64,000 bases of DNA from Providencia zhijiangensis (GCF_030315915.2 NZ_CP135990.1:3534001-3598000); one strand, 5' to 3'; positions 16,221-27,654 are shown, numbered from the stretch's first letter. Notes: generated by a model from the letters alone, not told the origin. Made by a program: numbers and translations.

Positions 16221-16937
16221 TTATACCAATGACAAGAGAGAATCCAACCGACAAATTTCCACATGAGGCAATATGCGCCCCTCTTTCTCATCCATTAACG
16301 TCATATGATCCACGTTGAACCAGCAAGCTTGCATACCGCTATTAATCGCCCCTTCTACGTCTGTCAGCAGATTATCCCCAACATGTAAAATGGCACTCGG
16401 CTCGATATTCAAGCGTGTAGAGGCAAGATGGTACATATCGCAGCATGGCTTAGAACGCCCATCAGGCCCAGCTTTTAATACAAACTGAAAATATTGCCCC
16501 AACCCACAGGCTTGCGGCTCTGCGTTTCCATTCGTAATCGCCACCAGCGGTAATTTTTCGGCTAATTTTGCTAGCGTTTCATGGGTGGATTGCGGGACAT
16601 GAATTTGATTACGCCAGTAGGTAAAGTGCGCCATAATATCGTCTGCACCTTTGAGGGCATCCTCTTTACTATAACCATAGTGGCACAGCATCATTTTCGA
16701 CGATAACCAGCGCCAGCGGGTAATATCATGGCGAATATCCGGCTCTTGTTCTTCCACAAGATAGCGAAATGCATAAATATCATCGTTCGTAAAATGATCA
16801 AAACGCGGGTCATATTCACGAATAAACCGTAAAACTTCTTCTTCCGTTTTATCAATCACGGGATGGTTGTCGTACAACGTATCATCCAAATCAAACGTCA
16901 TCGCTTTGATGGGTGATAACGGACGGTAAAAGTGCAT
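16221..16937 (-). CDS. yigB: HAD phosphatase YigB (flavin pathway)
   Basis: 238-residue haloacid-dehalogenase family phosphatase. In E. coli YigB dephosphorylates 5-amino-6-(5-phosphoribitylamino)uracil in riboflavin synthesis and also FMN. Motif I is DLDDTLYD near residues 16-23 with the nucleophile Asp and acid/base Asp. Motif II is AITNGN, and the late motif HVGDNLLTDVEGA supplies the metal-binding acids. The ATG overlaps the xerC stop by one base, so it is co-translated with xerC. The next gene, uvrD, has its own SOS-controlled promoter. The order xerC-yigB-uvrD is the same as in E. coli. Confidence 0.93.
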   Translation of the reverse strand: MHFYRPLSPIKAMTFDLDDTLYDNHPVIDKTEEEVLRFIREYDPRFDHFTNDDIYAFRYLVEEQEPDIRHDITRWRWLSSKMMLCHYGYSKEDALKGADDIMAHFTYWRNQIHVPQSTHETLAKLAEKLPLVAITNGNAEPQACGLGQYFQFVLKAGPDGRSKPCCDMYHLASTRLNIEPSAILHVGDNLLTDVEGAINSGMQACWFNVDHMTLMDEKEGRILPHVEICRLDSLLSLV

Positions 16938-17872
16938 TAAGATTTCTCCCTCTTCGCTCGCGGATGTGCCACATCATAAACATTAGCGAGATGTTGGAAA
17001 TCAAGATGGGTATAGATTTGGGTAGTAGAGAGATTAGCATGACCTAATAACTCTTGAACCCCACGTAAATTACCACTTGATTCGAGAATATGAGTTGCAA
17101 AAGAGTGACGTAATTTATGGGGATTTATATGGCTATTCACCGCTTGCTTGATACCCCACTGTTCAAACCGCTTTTGCACATTGCGATTCGAGATACGCTT
17201 ACCACTTTTCGTGGAAATAAATACCGCGCCATCGACAGGCTCGTACAATTCACGCATTTCAAGCCAGCGTTTTAGCCAGCTCACTGCCGTTTTTCCTAGG
17301 GGAATTTTGCGTTCTTTGCTGCCTTTCCCCATCACCCAAACCTCACCTAAATTGAGGTCAAGGTGCTTCACATCCAAACCAACCAGTTCAGAAAGACGTA
17401 ATCCCGCGCCATACATCACTTCCAGCATGGTTCTGTCTCGCACCACGAGCGGGTCGCCACTGTCCATGTTCAACAGTTGGGAAACTTCGTCCACATCCAT
17501 ATTTTTCGGCAGACGTTTTTTTGCTTTAGGGGCATGAATGGTTTTAACTGGATTTGCCGGTAGCTCGCCTTGCTGCACCATCCAATCACAAAAACTACGT
17601 AGCGCGGAAAGCCTTAATGCCATGCTCGCTGCTTGCAAGCCTGTTCGACGACTCTTCGCGGCAATATTGCGCCCCACCGTCATATCCAGTTGCTGCCATT
17701 GGCTCACTTTCAGTTCACCTAAAATTTGGCAAACCGAACCTAATTGGCGGCGATAATTCGTTATCGTGACCGGACTTAACCGGCGCTCAACGCGGAGATA
17801 ACGCAAGAAGGCTTCCACTTGAATCATCAGCCCTTCGGGCTGAATGTCTACAGGCGTTCTATCCATTGACAT
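16937..17872 (-). CDS. xerC: Tyrosine recombinase XerC
   Basis: Site-specific recombinase that with XerD resolves chromosome dimers at dif. In the 311-residue frame the catalytic residues are Arg159 ([11 protein letters not shown]), Lys183 (GKGSKERK), His252 and Arg255 ([10 protein letters not shown]), His278 ([10 protein letters not shown]) and the nucleophile Tyr287 (QIYTHLDF). The N-terminal SAM-like core-binding domain covers about 15-105. The start overlaps the end of yigA by 25 bases; a second ATG two codons later is also possible, and E. coli XerC is 298 residues, so the true start may be internal. Its E. coli neighbours dapF, yigA and yigB are all present. Confidence 0.96.
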   Translation of the reverse strand: MSMDRTPVDIQPEGLMIQVEAFLRYLRVERRLSPVTITNYRRQLGSVCQILGELKVSQWQQLDMTVGRNIAAKSRRTGLQAASMALRLSALRSFCDWMVQQGELPANPVKTIHAPKAKKRLPKNMDVDEVSQLLNMDSGDPLVVRDRTMLEVMYGAGLRLSELVGLDVKHLDLNLGEVWVMGKGSKERKIPLGKTAVSWLKRWLEMRELYEPVDGAVFISTKSGKRISNRNVQKRFEQWGIKQAVNSHINPHKLRHSFATHILESSGNLRGVQELLGHANLSTTQIYTHLDFQHLANVYDVAHPRAKREKS

Positions 17873-18552
17873 AATAACCTCGGTAGAATTTGAGCCACTT
17901 TTTCCAGCATTACTGTGCCCATGCCATGTTGATAGTGTTCACGGTCACGGCTGGTAAATATCACCATACCGGATTCCCCATGATGCCCAAACAGCGAAAT
18001 CGCCACTGAGCCCACATTTTGGGCATCCGGAAGTAAAAGCTGGAGCTCAGGGCCATTTAGTCGACCAAGATAATTGAGGTTATCCCCAAAACGCTGAATA
18101 CGTACGGGTTCAAAAACGCGGCGTGGGAGCACCAATTCGTAGGCATCCAATGGTGCAGATAATCGCCAGCTATCACTAAACAGGCGTACAGAAGCCCCCG
18201 ATAGCCCGAGCTTTTTAGCCCAGCGATTCAACACAAACAGCATCTCCCGCAAGCTATTTGCGGAAGACATTTCAATGACGAGATAAAGAAGCTCATCGAA
18301 CAGTTGCCCATTTTCATGGGCTTGTTCCACCATAAAGCGGATGTCCTGTTCGAGATTTTTGATTTTTTGACGTTGACGACTCATCACCAATTCAGGAAGC
18401 GAGATAGCCTCCTGCACGGCATGAGGAACCTTGATATGTTCAGCAAGAGACACATTGCGAATAAAGAAATAAGGGTTCTGTTTTAAATATTGCACCACAT
18501 CTTGCTCATCAATTAACTGAGCAATCTCTGGCACTTGTTCACGCTTATCCAT
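17848..18552 (-). CDS. yigA: DUF484 protein YigA
   Basis: 234-residue cytosolic protein of the DUF484 family, which is GAF-like in fold and of unknown function. A coiled-coil linker ([29 protein letters not shown]) at about 60-90 leads into the GAF-like part ([20 protein letters not shown]). The sequence keeps the family segments [24 protein letters not shown] and [10 protein letters not shown] choose ATG 18552 because AGAGGGG lies six bases upstream; the frame opens 7 codons earlier. It sits between dapF (27 bases upstream) and xerC (overlapping) as part of the dapF-yigA-xerC-yigB string. Its role in this operon is not established. Confidence 0.9.
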   Translation of the reverse strand: MDKREQVPEIAQLIDEQDVVQYLKQNPYFFIRNVSLAEHIKVPHAVQEAISLPELVMSRQRQKIKNLEQDIRFMVEQAHENGQLFDELLYLVIEMSSANSLREMLFVLNRWAKKLGLSGASVRLFSDSWRLSAPLDAYELVLPRRVFEPVRIQRFGDNLNYLGRLNGPELQLLLPDAQNVGSVAISLFGHHGESGMVIFTSRDREHYQHGMGTVMLEKVAQILPRLLCQWIERL

Positions 18553-18579
18553 TATTCCCCTCTTTACACTCAATCAAGA

Positions 18580-19416
18580 TTAAATTTGGATCACTCCATC
18601 ATAAACATGGGTCGCGGGCCCTGTCATATACAACGGTGATCCGGGGCCTTCCCAACTAATATCGAGGGAACCGCCCGGTAAATCAACACGAACACGGTTA
18701 GCTAATAAGCCCTGTCCTACTCCCACGGCAACCGCGGCACATGCACCACTCCCACACGCTTGAGTTTCCCCCGCACCACGTTCATAAACACGTAAGCGAA
18801 TATAGTCCGCGCTAACAATTTCCATAAAACCAATGTTGGCACGTTCAGGGAAGCGTTCGTGGCTTTCTAACGCAGGGCCTAAAACCTCCACTTCAGCGGT
18901 TTGCACGCTGTCCACTTGTACCACACAATGCGGGTTACCCATGGAAACAACACCCGCAAACACTGTACGTTCTTGTGCTCGAATAATATAGGTCTTTTCC
19001 GCTTTCACGGCACGAAACGGGACGTTTTGCGGTTCAAAATCAGGCTCGCCCATATTCACACAAACATCATCATTTTCATTAATTGTGAGAGTCATACGCC
19101 CAGATTGGGTGCTCACTTTAATTTTCTGCTTGTTTGTCAGACCTTTTAAACGGACAAAACGTGCAAAACAGCGTGCTCCATTGCCACACTGTGCAACTTC
19201 ACTGCCATCTGCGTTAAAAATACGGTAATGGAAATCGAGATCAGGATCATAAGGGGCTTCGACCAGTAAAAGCTGGTCAAAACCGACGCCAGTATGCCTA
19301 TCCGCTAAACGGCAAATCAGTTCAGGTGAAAAATAGACGTTCTGAGTGACGCCATCCACCACCATAAAATCATTGCCTAAGCCATGCATTTTTGAGAACT
19401 GCAATTCACGTTCCAT
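18580..19416 (-). CDS. dapF: Diaminopimelate epimerase
   Basis: Cofactor-independent epimerase converting LL- to meso-diaminopimelate for lysine and peptidoglycan synthesis. The 278-residue protein shows the two catalytic thiols, Cys77 in [11 protein letters not shown] and Cys221 in [12 protein letters not shown], with the family signature FNADGSE before the first. Relative to E. coli (274 residues) the ATG adds four residues; an in-frame TTG at the fifth codon would give exactly 274, so the true start is uncertain. No strong ribosome-binding site is seen for either. lptM lies nine bases upstream, consistent with one transcript lptM-dapF-yigA-xerC-yigB. Confidence 0.97.
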   Translation of the reverse strand: MERELQFSKMHGLGNDFMVVDGVTQNVYFSPELICRLADRHTGVGFDQLLLVEAPYDPDLDFHYRIFNADGSEVAQCGNGARCFARFVRLKGLTNKQKIKVSTQSGRMTLTINENDDVCVNMGEPDFEPQNVPFRAVKAEKTYIIRAQERTVFAGVVSMGNPHCVVQVDSVQTAEVEVLGPALESHERFPERANIGFMEIVSADYIRLRVYERGAGETQACGSGACAAVAVGVGQGLLANRVRVDLPGGSLDISWEGPGSPLYMTGPATHVYDGVIQI

Positions 19417-19425
19417 AACAGAGGC

Positions 19426-19605
19426 TTACTGTTTGGTCGCTGCAGGCTCTTGGTTCGAGCTGCTTGGAGCTTTAGGTTGCACGTCAGATTTAGCAGGCGC
19501 TGCTGCGTTGTCTTCAGGCGGAAAATACAACGGCCCTTTTAAGCCACAGCCAGAAAGGGTGAATAAAACGAGAAGTGCGCTAAGTCCAAATAAACTTTTT
19601 TTCAT
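19426..19605 (-). CDS. lptM: Small lipoprotein LptM (YifL)
   Basis: 59-residue lipoprotein. Hydrophobic signal residues MKKSLFGLSALLVLFTLSG lead to the lipobox LSGC with the acylated Cys at 20. The mature part starts CGLKGPLYFPPED, the hallmark of YifL/LptM, followed by an Ala/Pro/Ser-rich tail. In E. coli LptM binds the LptD/LptE translocon and helps oxidative maturation of LptD. The position directly before dapF is also conserved. The start has only a weak ribosome-binding site (CAGGCG about 10 bases upstream). Confidence 0.9.
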   Translation of the reverse strand: MKKSLFGLSALLVLFTLSGCGLKGPLYFPPEDNAAAPAKSDVQPKAPSSSNQEPAATKQ

Positions 19606-19822
19606 TATGATGTTTCGCCTGTAAGACTAAATTTTGCAATTTGATATTTCACACAGTAACAGGTGTCGCTTTTCAAATCACGCCTGTTTATCAAACATAT
19701 TAATATTATATACGTTAAATAATTCAAATGGCATCTCACAAGTAAGATGTGCGCCGTTTGACCCCTGAACACATTCAACCCTATAATTTCGCCTAAATAA
19801 AAGTATAAACAGGAAATACATC

Positions 19823-20140
19823 ATGAACGATAGCGAATTTCATCAGTTAGCAGAGCAATTGCTCAGCTCGATTGAAGAGCATTTAGATAATTACGATGGC
19901 GATGCGGATATTGATAGTGAAATTAATGGCGGCGTCATGACCTTAAGCTTTGAAGATGGCAGCAAAATCATCATCAACAAACAAGAAGCCTTCCACCAAA
20001 TCTGGTTAGCAACCAAACAGGGTGGCTATCATTATGATTATAAAGATGGAAAATGGATTTGTGACCGCTCCGGTCAAGAGTTTTTGTCCATGCTGGGCAA
20101 TGCGATTACCTTCCAAAGCCACTTCCCATTCTCGTTCTAA
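19823..20140 (+). CDS. cyaY: Frataxin-like iron protein CyaY
   Basis: 105-residue bacterial frataxin that binds iron and regulates IscS-dependent Fe-S cluster assembly. The acidic first helix ([21 protein letters not shown]) supplies the iron-binding surface, and the conserved sheet follows ([21 protein letters not shown] ... [15 protein letters not shown]). The length is typical (106 in E. coli). AGGA is present 10 bases before the ATG. It is divergent from lptM and convergent with cyaA, the same arrangement as in E. coli, with a strong terminator after it. Confidence 0.96.
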   Translation: MNDSEFHQLAEQLLSSIEEHLDNYDGDADIDSEINGGVMTLSFEDGSKIIINKQEAFHQIWLATKQGGYHYDYKDGKWICDRSGQEFLSMLGNAITFQSHFPFSF

Positions 20141-20158
20141 ACACGCGCATCAAAAATC

Positions 20159-20194
20159 ACAGACAGAGTCTATAACTTACTCTGTCTGTTTTTT
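20159..20194. terminator. Terminator between convergent cyaY and cyaA
   Basis: 10-bp perfect stem ACAGACAGAG / CTCTGTCTGT with an 11-base loop and TTTTTT on the + side. It ends cyaY and could slow transcription from cyaA. Confidence 0.88.
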
Positions 20195-20220
20195 ATCATC
20201 AAAAAATCAGCATAATAAAA

Positions 20221-22812
20221 TTAATAGTATTGAGCATGCTGTTTAGAATGGTCTAGCTGTTCAGACTGGTTTAATTGTGGTGCCGAGGGATATTCATCGT
20301 CCTCTTCATCTTCAGTAAATGACCAAGAGGCATCAGAGAAGACAATAACTTGTTTTTTACCGTCTTCTTCCACAATTTGATAAAACTGCGGCAAATTGAA
20401 ATTGATAAAGTTAGCACCGTAGGTAAAACGGTCATGGGAGGAAGAGTAGAATTTACTGACATCGCGCACCAGCTCTTCTTTGGAACCTTCACAATGAGAG
20501 TAAATTTCCACGCGATTCGCTTCATCCAATACGTAGATATTAAACCCTGTATTATCGGACGTATTCTCAAAGAAAAACTGCACAATCCCTTCACTGGCAT
20601 AGCCATCCACAACCGCAGGAAGATGATTATCCCCTTTTGCTTGTAATTTTACCGGCCAACCATGCAGCTTGTTATGGGAGATTGCGCCGTAGAACTCAAC
20701 GGCATTTTCGAGTTTTTGTACAGAGACGTTTAAACGTTCAAAGAACAGACCCCATGTTTGCCCTGCAATACGTAATGCCTTAAAGCGACCAGGTTCATGG
20801 CGATTACTGGATAAGCGCAATTCAATGCATTCAGACACTAATTGCTGTACGCGAGTACGAATAAGCCCACGTAAATGCTCGCTATAACAGAATACTTCAA
20901 CCGCTTCTGGTGGTGCCGCATCTTGATGCATTTTACCGAGGATAGTTTTCAGCGCTTCTAGCATGCACTGCTCACCACTGAAATGCAGGGTACGAACCTC
21001 ATTCCATGAATTGCGATACAGAAGATCGATGCTGCTTATCAAACACTGCTGAGATTCACCAAAACTGAAAATATCCAGTTTTCTGAAATCCACATGCACC
21101 ACCTGCTCAGAATAGACCTGTGTCGGGTCTTTTTCTAAGTTAACGATAATCGCTAAGTGGCGAATTTCACACGGGCTATACAGTGCTTTAGGGGTTGGTG
21201 CAGGCAATCTTATTGGAAAATGGCTCGATACATCATGCATTAATTCCAGTAACTTACGTTCATCACATTGGGATTTACCATGATGCATATGGACTTGCGT
21301 ATTTTCAGTCAGTAACCCATTAAAATAGGCCCATGCCACCAGCTTATTCAAATAGCGGTTATATTCTAACGGTTGATGACCGATAATCGTGTCAATTTGC
21401 GGCGCTTGGTTATACAGATACCAGCCACTACGATTTGCGCGCCCTTCTGGCACATAAATAAATGTCAGGTGCTCTTCGCTAAGATCCGGTGAAATTTGTG
21501 GATTGACTAACGTCACTTTACCCGGTAAAGCTTCAAACGCAGCATATAACTTACGGGTTAATACCCCAATATCTTGTGGGCTAGCACTAACACTTAAATT
21601 ATTACGACGGGCAAATCGAATTAAGTTACGGTAGCTTTGCATCATCGTATCGAGCAACTCATTATGCGCTTCACGCACACGCTCAATTTTCCACTGGCTA
21701 CGCGCATCTAACAACGCCAGACGCTCGGCGCTCCATCCCCACGACTCCACTAACTGGGACAGCACATCACGGCGCCAACCGGAACATTGGTCACCTTCAT
21801 CTTCAGAAAGTTTTTCACAGACTTTTAAATAGAAACAGCGACGAATTAAATCCAAACGCGTGGAATCATTAATTTCAATCAGATAACGGGTAACGCGCTC
21901 CAACATCAAACAGTATGAATCCAATCCATAACAGACGATTTCACCGGCATGTAAATGGCGTTTAAACTCCAACGCTAACAACTTGCCGTGCGGATAATCC
22001 CAAGAGTAGGACTCCAGCAAAATACTTTTCAACACCGCTTTATACGGGGAATCGACGCTTTTATATAGCTGCCACAAACTGGCACCAAAGTATTCCGCGG
22101 CTGACAATTCACCGAGGCCGCCTAAATCCAGCCATTCGTTCGGTGTCAGTACCCCTTGAGCATACAGCCCCATGACATATTCGTCATAATGTTGCTCTTC
22201 TTCAACAGGCACCATTGTCCATAACAGACGTTTCCCAGCCATACGTACCGCTGTACGGTAAAACTCATCCAGCAATAAAATATGTTGTGTGGAACCACAA
22301 TCTTCACCACCAAGATGCCCACTCGCATTATGGCGAAAACGATTTTCATCGATTAAAAATACGGTGACATCAATGCCCAGCGAGGCTGCCCACTGTTCAA
22401 TTAGCGTACACTTTTTCTGTAAAGATCGTTTTTCTTCATTATCTAACCAAGAAGGATGACAAACCCACACATCAATATCAGAGCAGTGGCTTTGCCCCAC
22501 AGAGGAGGTACTGCCCATTGAGTAAATGCCTGTAATTGGCAATTCACCATTAGCTTGGTTGTTTGTGGATAAGAAGCGTTCGAAAGGTTGTAACCATTTG
22601 AGTTGTTCTGCATCTGGCGAGAAGAAACAGACGCCATGAGGGACGTTGCCTTCAATATAACCCGGCATCATTGGATGATGATAATGAAACAAGACCGGCA
22701 ACAAGCTGTAAACCTTCGAAAAGGTTTCACTCATAGAAGCCGTCGCGCGTTCCAACCGTAATTGGTTTATCGCATCAAGTCTTTGCTTTAAAGTTTCAAT
22801 ATAGAGGTACAA
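20221..22812 (-). CDS. cyaA: Class I adenylate cyclase
   Basis: Makes cyclic AMP from ATP, the signal for the CRP regulon. The 863-residue class I enzyme starts [19 protein letters not shown], nearly identical to E. coli CyaA at the N-terminus. The catalytic region includes [18 protein letters not shown] near 105-122, the nucleotidyltransferase G-S...DxD pattern. The C-terminal half is the regulatory region that responds to enzyme IIA-Glc. The start codon is TTG, as in E. coli, which keeps synthesis low. A CRP site lies about 110 bases upstream, so feedback repression by cAMP-CRP is expected. It is divergent from hemC. Confidence 0.98.
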   Translation of the reverse strand: MYLYIETLKQRLDAINQLRLERATASMSETFSKVYSLLPVLFHYHHPMMPGYIEGNVPHGVCFFSPDAEQLKWLQPFERFLSTNNQANGELPITGIYSMGSTSSVGQSHCSDIDVWVCHPSWLDNEEKRSLQKKCTLIEQWAASLGIDVTVFLIDENRFRHNASGHLGGEDCGSTQHILLLDEFYRTAVRMAGKRLLWTMVPVEEEQHYDEYVMGLYAQGVLTPNEWLDLGGLGELSAAEYFGASLWQLYKSVDSPYKAVLKSILLESYSWDYPHGKLLALEFKRHLHAGEIVCYGLDSYCLMLERVTRYLIEINDSTRLDLIRRCFYLKVCEKLSEDEGDQCSGWRRDVLSQLVESWGWSAERLALLDARSQWKIERVREAHNELLDTMMQSYRNLIRFARRNNLSVSASPQDIGVLTRKLYAAFEALPGKVTLVNPQISPDLSEEHLTFIYVPEGRANRSGWYLYNQAPQIDTIIGHQPLEYNRYLNKLVAWAYFNGLLTENTQVHMHHGKSQCDERKLLELMHDVSSHFPIRLPAPTPKALYSPCEIRHLAIIVNLEKDPTQVYSEQVVHVDFRKLDIFSFGESQQCLISSIDLLYRNSWNEVRTLHFSGEQCMLEALKTILGKMHQDAAPPEAVEVFCYSEHLRGLIRTRVQQLVSECIELRLSSNRHEPGRFKALRIAGQTWGLFFERLNVSVQKLENAVEFYGAISHNKLHGWPVKLQAKGDNHLPAVVDGYASEGIVQFFFENTSDNTGFNIYVLDEANRVEIYSHCEGSKEELVRDVSKFYSSSHDRFTYGANFINFNLPQFYQIVEEDGKKQVIVFSDASWSFTEDEEDDEYPSAPQLNQSEQLDHSKQHAQYY

Positions 22813-23427
22813 AGGTTACGCCTGACTGAAAGAATGTAATGACAAACCTGGGGAATTTTCCCAGCACCCAACAGATAGAGAAAAACTTAAATTACTTTTC
22901 AAAGGGATTGTCGGAAACGTGATCAATTTAACACCTTGGAGCAAAAGGGTAAAGTAGATCACATAATTTTTCCCGTCTATTTTTAGTACAAATTATTTTT
23001 CAACATATTGTATAAAAAGACTTTTTATTTTTGCATCGCGGAAATATCCCTTGTTTTTCAATGGAATAATATCACCATCATGGATTGTATAACAAAAAAG
23101 CAGCCTTAATCTAAATTCAGCCCAGTGCTGGCAGGGTCTACGCTTACACGCTTCAACAAAATTCCTGCAAAATAATGCCTATTGCAATCCTAAAAAAGCA
23201 CGAATAGCTAAAGAAATTTGTTATGTAGATCCTTTTTTAAGTCATTTTTTTCCAAGAAGCTCACAAAAAAGATGTAAAAAAGCGAACTTAACTTGATACA
23301 TCTCATTCGTTCTTTCTTCTTATATTGCTCATTCTGCGACCAACTGGAAAAATTACCGCTAACATGTTAAAACTAACGCCAATTGTATGGTTAATCTGCG
23401 GCGATATTCGCCTGAGAAAACAGTGAA
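22813..23427. other. cyaA-hemC divergent control region
   Basis: About 615 bases without a gene. The left part holds the cyaA promoter area with its CRP site (22915-22936). The right part must contain the hemC promoter(s), which I cannot place with confidence. No ORF with a good ribosome-binding site was seen. Confidence 0.7.
22915..22936 (-). promoter_or_regulatory. CRP binding site of cyaA
   Basis: On the minus strand the site reads GTGTTAAATTGATCAC in its core, which as I recall it is identical to the CRP site of E. coli cyaA P2, with half-sites GTGTTA and ATCACG. It lies 103-124 bases before the TTG start and would allow cAMP-CRP to repress cyaA. Confidence 0.8.
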
Positions 23428-24372
23428 ATGACATCAACAAATATCGTGCGTATCGCAACGCGTAAAAGCCCTCTCGCTCTATGGCAAGCTTATTTCGTAA
23501 AAGCAGAATTAGAGCAACGCCATCCCGGCTTACAGGTAGAGTTAGTTCCAATGGTCACCAAAGGGGACATTATTTTAGATACCCCATTAGCGAAAGTCGG
23601 TGGAAAAGGTTTATTCGTCAAAGAATTAGAGCTAGCTTTACTTGAAGGTCGCGCGGATATTGCCGTTCACTCGATGAAAGACGTGCCTGTAGAGTTCCCA
23701 GAAGGGTTAGGCTTAGTCACCATTTGTGAGCGCGAAGACCCACGAGATGCCTTCGTTTCCAACCATTATGCCAATATTGATGCACTCCCTGCGGGCAGCA
23801 TCGTCGGTACATCCAGCTTACGCCGTCAGTGCCAGTTACGAGAATTACGTCCAGATTTAGTTATCCGTGACCTACGCGGCAACGTCGGTACCCGCCTGTC
23901 TAAACTCGACAATGGCGAATACGATGCCATTATCCTTGCGGTGGCAGGTCTAAAACGCTTAGAACTCGATGAGCGTATCAAAGCCGCACTGGAGCCAGAG
24001 CAATCTTTACCCGCTGTTGGACAAGGCGCCGTAGGTATCGAATGTCGATTAGATGATCAACGGACCCGTGACTTACTCGCAGCATTGAATCACGATGAAA
24101 CCTCCGTGTGTGTCCTTGCTGAACGCGCAATGAACATGCGCCTTGAAGGTGGTTGCCAAGTCCCTATTGGGAGCTATGCTATTTGGCAAGGGGATAAAAT
24201 CTGGTTACGCGCGCTCGTCGGTGCCCCAGATGGTAGCCAAGTCATTCGTGGAGAACGCTTAATCGCGCCTGCCGACGCAATCCAAGCCGGTATTTCTCTC
24301 GCGGAAGAGTTGCTTGATAATGGTGCTCGGGAAATTCTCGCGGAAGTCTATAAAGGCAATGCACCCGCATGA
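23428..24372 (+). CDS. hemC: Porphobilinogen deaminase
   Basis: Hydroxymethylbilane synthase that joins four porphobilinogen units in tetrapyrrole synthesis. The 314 residues show the substrate-binding region [12 protein letters not shown], the catalytic Asp in [12 protein letters not shown] (about residue 86), the Arg-rich [10 protein letters not shown] and the dipyrromethane cofactor cysteine in [12 protein letters not shown] near 244. The gene starts the hemCDXY unit; hemD overlaps its end by four bases (ATGA). No strong ribosome-binding site is visible before the ATG, so the start is supported by homology, with the N-terminal residues [19 protein letters not shown] matching the family after a short variable tip. 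Confidence 0.98.
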   Translation: MTSTNIVRIATRKSPLALWQAYFVKAELEQRHPGLQVELVPMVTKGDIILDTPLAKVGGKGLFVKELELALLEGRADIAVHSMKDVPVEFPEGLGLVTICEREDPRDAFVSNHYANIDALPAGSIVGTSSLRRQCQLRELRPDLVIRDLRGNVGTRLSKLDNGEYDAIILAVAGLKRLELDERIKAALEPEQSLPAVGQGAVGIECRLDDQRTRDLLAALNHDETSVCVLAERAMNMRLEGGCQVPIGSYAIWQGDKIWLRALVGAPDGSQVIRGERLIAPADAIQAGISLAEELLDNGAREILAEVYKGNAPA

Positions 24373-25124
24373 GGGTTCTTGTTACTCGCCCAGAGCCATC
24401 AGGCTCCGCGTTGATAACAGCCATTAATGCTACAGGGGGGCAGGCTTATCCGGCTCCCTTAATTACGATTGAAGCAGGTGCACAGCTCAACACTTTGTGC
24501 TCTCGCTTAGATGGATTATCGGAAAACGACCTCGTCTTTCTTTTATCTAAAAATGCCGTCTGGTATGCAAATTTAGCATTGGAACAAACAGGACGAGACT
24601 GGTCAGATAAGTTATCCTACTATGGTATAGGACAATCTACAGGTCACTATTTTCAGCAACTAACAGGACAAACTATCCGTTGGGCTGAAGCAGGAGAAAC
24701 CAGCGAGGTGTTACTCACCCACCCTGGCCTGCAAAATTTAGTGGGGAAACGAGCCTTACTCTTGCGAGGTAATGGCGGTCGCGAACTCCTTGCCTCAACA
24801 CTACGCACCCGAGGTGCAGATGTTGATTACTGCGAATGCTACGCAAGGCGACCTGTACACTATGATAAAACTGAGTTTAACCAAACTTGGTTTAACACGG
24901 ATATCACCGACATTGTGGTGACAAGCGGTGAAATGTTGACCCTACTTAACGATTTGATTGCTGAAAATCTGCAACAATGGTGGTATTCCCGCCGACTACT
25001 GGTTGTCAGCGAACGAATTGCAGAAAAAGCCCGCCAAAGTGGGTGGCGTCGAGTCTGTGTGGCAACTAGCGCAGATAATCACGCTTTACTTGAAGCATTA
25101 ATTTCAACCGATATGGGATGCTAA
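24369..25124 (+). CDS. hemD: Uroporphyrinogen-III synthase
   Basis: Cyclises hydroxymethylbilane with inversion of ring D to uroporphyrinogen III, the branch point to haem, sirohaem and cobalamin. The 251 residues have the two-lobe pattern of the family: [16 protein letters not shown] at the start, the [11 protein letters not shown] segment near 58, [10 protein letters not shown] near 135, and the C-terminal [10 protein letters not shown]. Divergence is high, as usual for HemD. It overlaps hemC by four bases and is followed by hemX after three, so the operon is translationally coupled. Confidence 0.95.
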   Translation: MRVLVTRPEPSGSALITAINATGGQAYPAPLITIEAGAQLNTLCSRLDGLSENDLVFLLSKNAVWYANLALEQTGRDWSDKLSYYGIGQSTGHYFQQLTGQTIRWAEAGETSEVLLTHPGLQNLVGKRALLLRGNGGRELLASTLRTRGADVDYCECYARRPVHYDKTEFNQTWFNTDITDIVVTSGEMLTLLNDLIAENLQQWWYSRRLLVVSERIAEKARQSGWRRVCVATSADNHALLEALISTDMGC

Positions 25125-25127
25125 TTT

Positions 25128-26393
25128 ATGACGGAACAAGACAAAATTACCGATACTGTTAATGATGAAGCGGTGACAGAGAAAAAAGAAACTCGTCAGC
25201 CGACGCCTTCATCCAAACAGAAACGCCCTGGTCTTGCAGTCAGTGCGATCGCTATCGCCATTATCGTCGTCATGGGCGGCGGGATGTACTACTTTACTCA
25301 GCAAAGCAATGCACAATTGGTTCATGACAATAACCAACTGAAACAACAAGTCAGTGAATTAGTTGAACAACAAAATGCCGATAGGCAACGTGTGGATGCG
25401 CTTATCGCGACCAACACAGAGCTGAAAAACCATGCGCGTGATTATGAAGATCAACTCAACCGTCGCATGCAAGAATTACAAGCTCACGTCACGGCACTTT
25501 CCAGTTCGGACGTAAAAAACTGGCTGATTGCCCAAGCTGATTTTATGGTGAAAATGGCTGGCCGCAAATTATGGAATGACCATGATCCTGTTACCGCTGC
25601 CGTACTACTCAAAAGCGCAGATACCAGTTTAGCGGAAATGAATGACCCGAGTTTGCTGGATATTCGTAAAGCTATCGCCAATGATATGAACAAGCTAGCT
25701 GCCATCAACCAAATTGACTATGACGGCATTATTTTGCGTTTGAATCAACTCAGTAATGATGTCGATAACTTACGCCTCGCTGATTTAAATAATGGCGATG
25801 CGCCAGAAGATACCGGCACTGATGTCAGTGACGATATTGCAGACTGGAAAGACAACCTCGCACGCAGCTGGAAAAGTTTCACAAGCGATTTTATCACCGT
25901 GCGCGCTCGTGATGGATCTGAAGCCCCATTGCTAGCCCCAAACCAAGATATTTATCTGCGTGAAAATATTCGCTCCCAATTGCTCATTGCAGCCCAAGCT
26001 GTACCGCGTTATCAAGAAGAGACATATAAACAATCTCTCGAACAAGCTTCTACGTGGGTACGCGCTTACTTCGATGTGGACGCACCAGCCACTAAAGCCT
26101 TTTTGACGGAACTCGATGATTTAATCAATCAACCGATTGATGCCGATATGCCTGAAGCTTTAGAAAGCCAAGCGAAGCTGGAAAAAGTGATGCAAACGCG
26201 AGTACGTAATTTATTATCTCAAAATCCAGAACCGACTGGCGTTTCCGAGGATGCCGCGCTTGAGGCAGTAAAAGAAGCCGATAAAGCCGCCGACGAGGCA
26301 ACGGCTCCTGCAGATACGCAAACTAACAAACCGGACGTTGCCGTCAAAGCTCCCGTAACGGATGCGGCAAACGCCCCTGAGCATAAGGGGTGA
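25128..26393 (+). CDS. hemX: HemX membrane protein of the hem operon
   Basis: 421-residue inner membrane protein with an acidic cytosolic N-terminus (about 1-35), one transmembrane helix ([22 protein letters not shown], about 36-57), a long coiled coil (about 60-125) and a periplasmic helical domain. It is often annotated as uroporphyrinogen-III C-methyltransferase, but no methyltransferase motif is visible here; the true role is unknown. The C-terminal 60 residues are Ala/Glu/Pro-rich and probably disordered. It lies between hemD and hemY with almost no spacing. Confidence 0.93.
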   Translation: MTEQDKITDTVNDEAVTEKKETRQPTPSSKQKRPGLAVSAIAIAIIVVMGGGMYYFTQQSNAQLVHDNNQLKQQVSELVEQQNADRQRVDALIATNTELKNHARDYEDQLNRRMQELQAHVTALSSSDVKNWLIAQADFMVKMAGRKLWNDHDPVTAAVLLKSADTSLAEMNDPSLLDIRKAIANDMNKLAAINQIDYDGIILRLNQLSNDVDNLRLADLNNGDAPEDTGTDVSDDIADWKDNLARSWKSFTSDFITVRARDGSEAPLLAPNQDIYLRENIRSQLLIAAQAVPRYQEETYKQSLEQASTWVRAYFDVDAPATKAFLTELDDLINQPIDADMPEALESQAKLEKVMQTRVRNLLSQNPEPTGVSEDAALEAVKEADKAADEATAPADTQTNKPDVAVKAPVTDAANAPEHKG

Positions 26394-26395
26394 TC

Positions 26396-27595
26396 ATGAT
26401 TAAAGTCTTTGTTCTCTTTATCGTCCTGATTGCTGGCATTATCTTGGGTCCTCTATTAGCAGGGCACCAAGGCTATGTATTTATTCGTACCGATAGCTAC
26501 GATATTACGACCAGCGTCACCAGCCTTGTGCTGTGCTTTATCCTGTTGCAATTTGTTCTGTTATTCCTTGGATGGTGCTACCGCCGCTTTATGAGCACCA
26601 CCTCACGGACAAAAGGCTGGTTCAGTGGCCATAAATATCAGAAAGCACACACTCAAACTCAAAAAGCCTTGCTCAAATTAGCTGAAGGAGATTTAGAGCA
26701 AGTTGAGAAATTAATGAGTAAGCACGCTGATTTCTCTCAGCAACCAGTGATTAACTACTTGATGGCCGCAGAAGCCGCCCAGCAACGTGGGGATAGTTAT
26801 CGTACCCATCAATATTTAGATAGAGCGGCTGAAGCCGCAGGTAAAGATCAACTTCCCGTGGATATTAGCCGTGTTCGCATCCAATTGGCGGAAGGCGAAA
26901 TTCATGCTGCCCGTAATGGCATCGACAAGCTACTCGACCAAGCACCACGTCACCCAGAGATTTTACGTTTAGCTGAACAAGCATACTTAGGTACTGGAGC
27001 ATACCAAGCGCTCATTGAGCTGCTGCCGATTATGGCGAAAGTCCAATTACACAATGAAGATGAACTGGAAGCGTTAAAACTCAAATCGTACAAAGGACTC
27101 ATGAACCAATGTATGGCTGAAGGTGGTAGCGATGGTTTGAAAAATTGGTGGAAAGCTCAGCCGCGTAAAGTTCGCCATGAAGTCCCTTTACAAGCTTTCT
27201 TAGCTGAACATTTAATTGAATGTGGTGATACGCGCAGCGCAGAAAAAATGATCATCGATGGATTGAAGCAGCAATATGACGAACGTCTATTGTTGTTGAT
27301 CCCGAAATTACAGAGCGAGCAGCCTGAAGCGATTGAAAAAATACTGTTAAGCCTCGTCAAACAATCTGGCGCGACGCCATTACTCAATAGCACATTAGGG
27401 ATCCTTGCACTTCAACATGCCCAATGGGAAAAAGCAGAAACCTACTTTAAAGCCGCATTGGCGCAGCGTTTTGATGCCTATGATGCTGCTTGGTTAGCCG
27501 ATGCTTATGACAAGCTACACAAACCGAATGAAGCAGCGAAAATTCGCCAAGAGGCGCTCACTCACTCCCTCAAGCAAGAGCGAGCAAAAGGATAA
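26396..27595 (+). CDS. hemY: HemY, TPR membrane protein of haem biosynthesis operon
   Basis: 399-residue inner membrane protein: two N-terminal transmembrane helices (about 2-20 and 38-62) and then a cytosolic array of TPR-like helices, for example APRHPEILRLAEQAYLGTGAYQALIELLP and WEKAETYFKAALAQRFDAYDAAWLADAYDKLHK. It is named for a link to late haem synthesis; the enterobacterial protein is not the protoporphyrinogen oxidase also called HemY. I choose ATG 26396 with AAGGGG five bases upstream rather than the GTG at 26390. A terminator follows, ending hemCDXY. Confidence 0.94.
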   Translation: MIKVFVLFIVLIAGIILGPLLAGHQGYVFIRTDSYDITTSVTSLVLCFILLQFVLLFLGWCYRRFMSTTSRTKGWFSGHKYQKAHTQTQKALLKLAEGDLEQVEKLMSKHADFSQQPVINYLMAAEAAQQRGDSYRTHQYLDRAAEAAGKDQLPVDISRVRIQLAEGEIHAARNGIDKLLDQAPRHPEILRLAEQAYLGTGAYQALIELLPIMAKVQLHNEDELEALKLKSYKGLMNQCMAEGGSDGLKNWWKAQPRKVRHEVPLQAFLAEHLIECGDTRSAEKMIIDGLKQQYDERLLLLIPKLQSEQPEAIEKILLSLVKQSGATPLLNSTLGILALQHAQWEKAETYFKAALAQRFDAYDAAWLADAYDKLHKPNEAAKIRQEALTHSLKQERAKG

Positions 27596-27626
27596 ATTTT
27601 TAATTCATTCATTAAGCTTTGATCTA

Positions 27627-27654
27627 AAACGCCTCCTAATCCGAGGCGTTTTTT
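27627..27654 (+). terminator. hem operon terminator
   Basis: 9-bp stem AAACGCCTC / GAGGCGTTT with a 7-base loop, continuing into a T-run. Confidence 0.88.
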
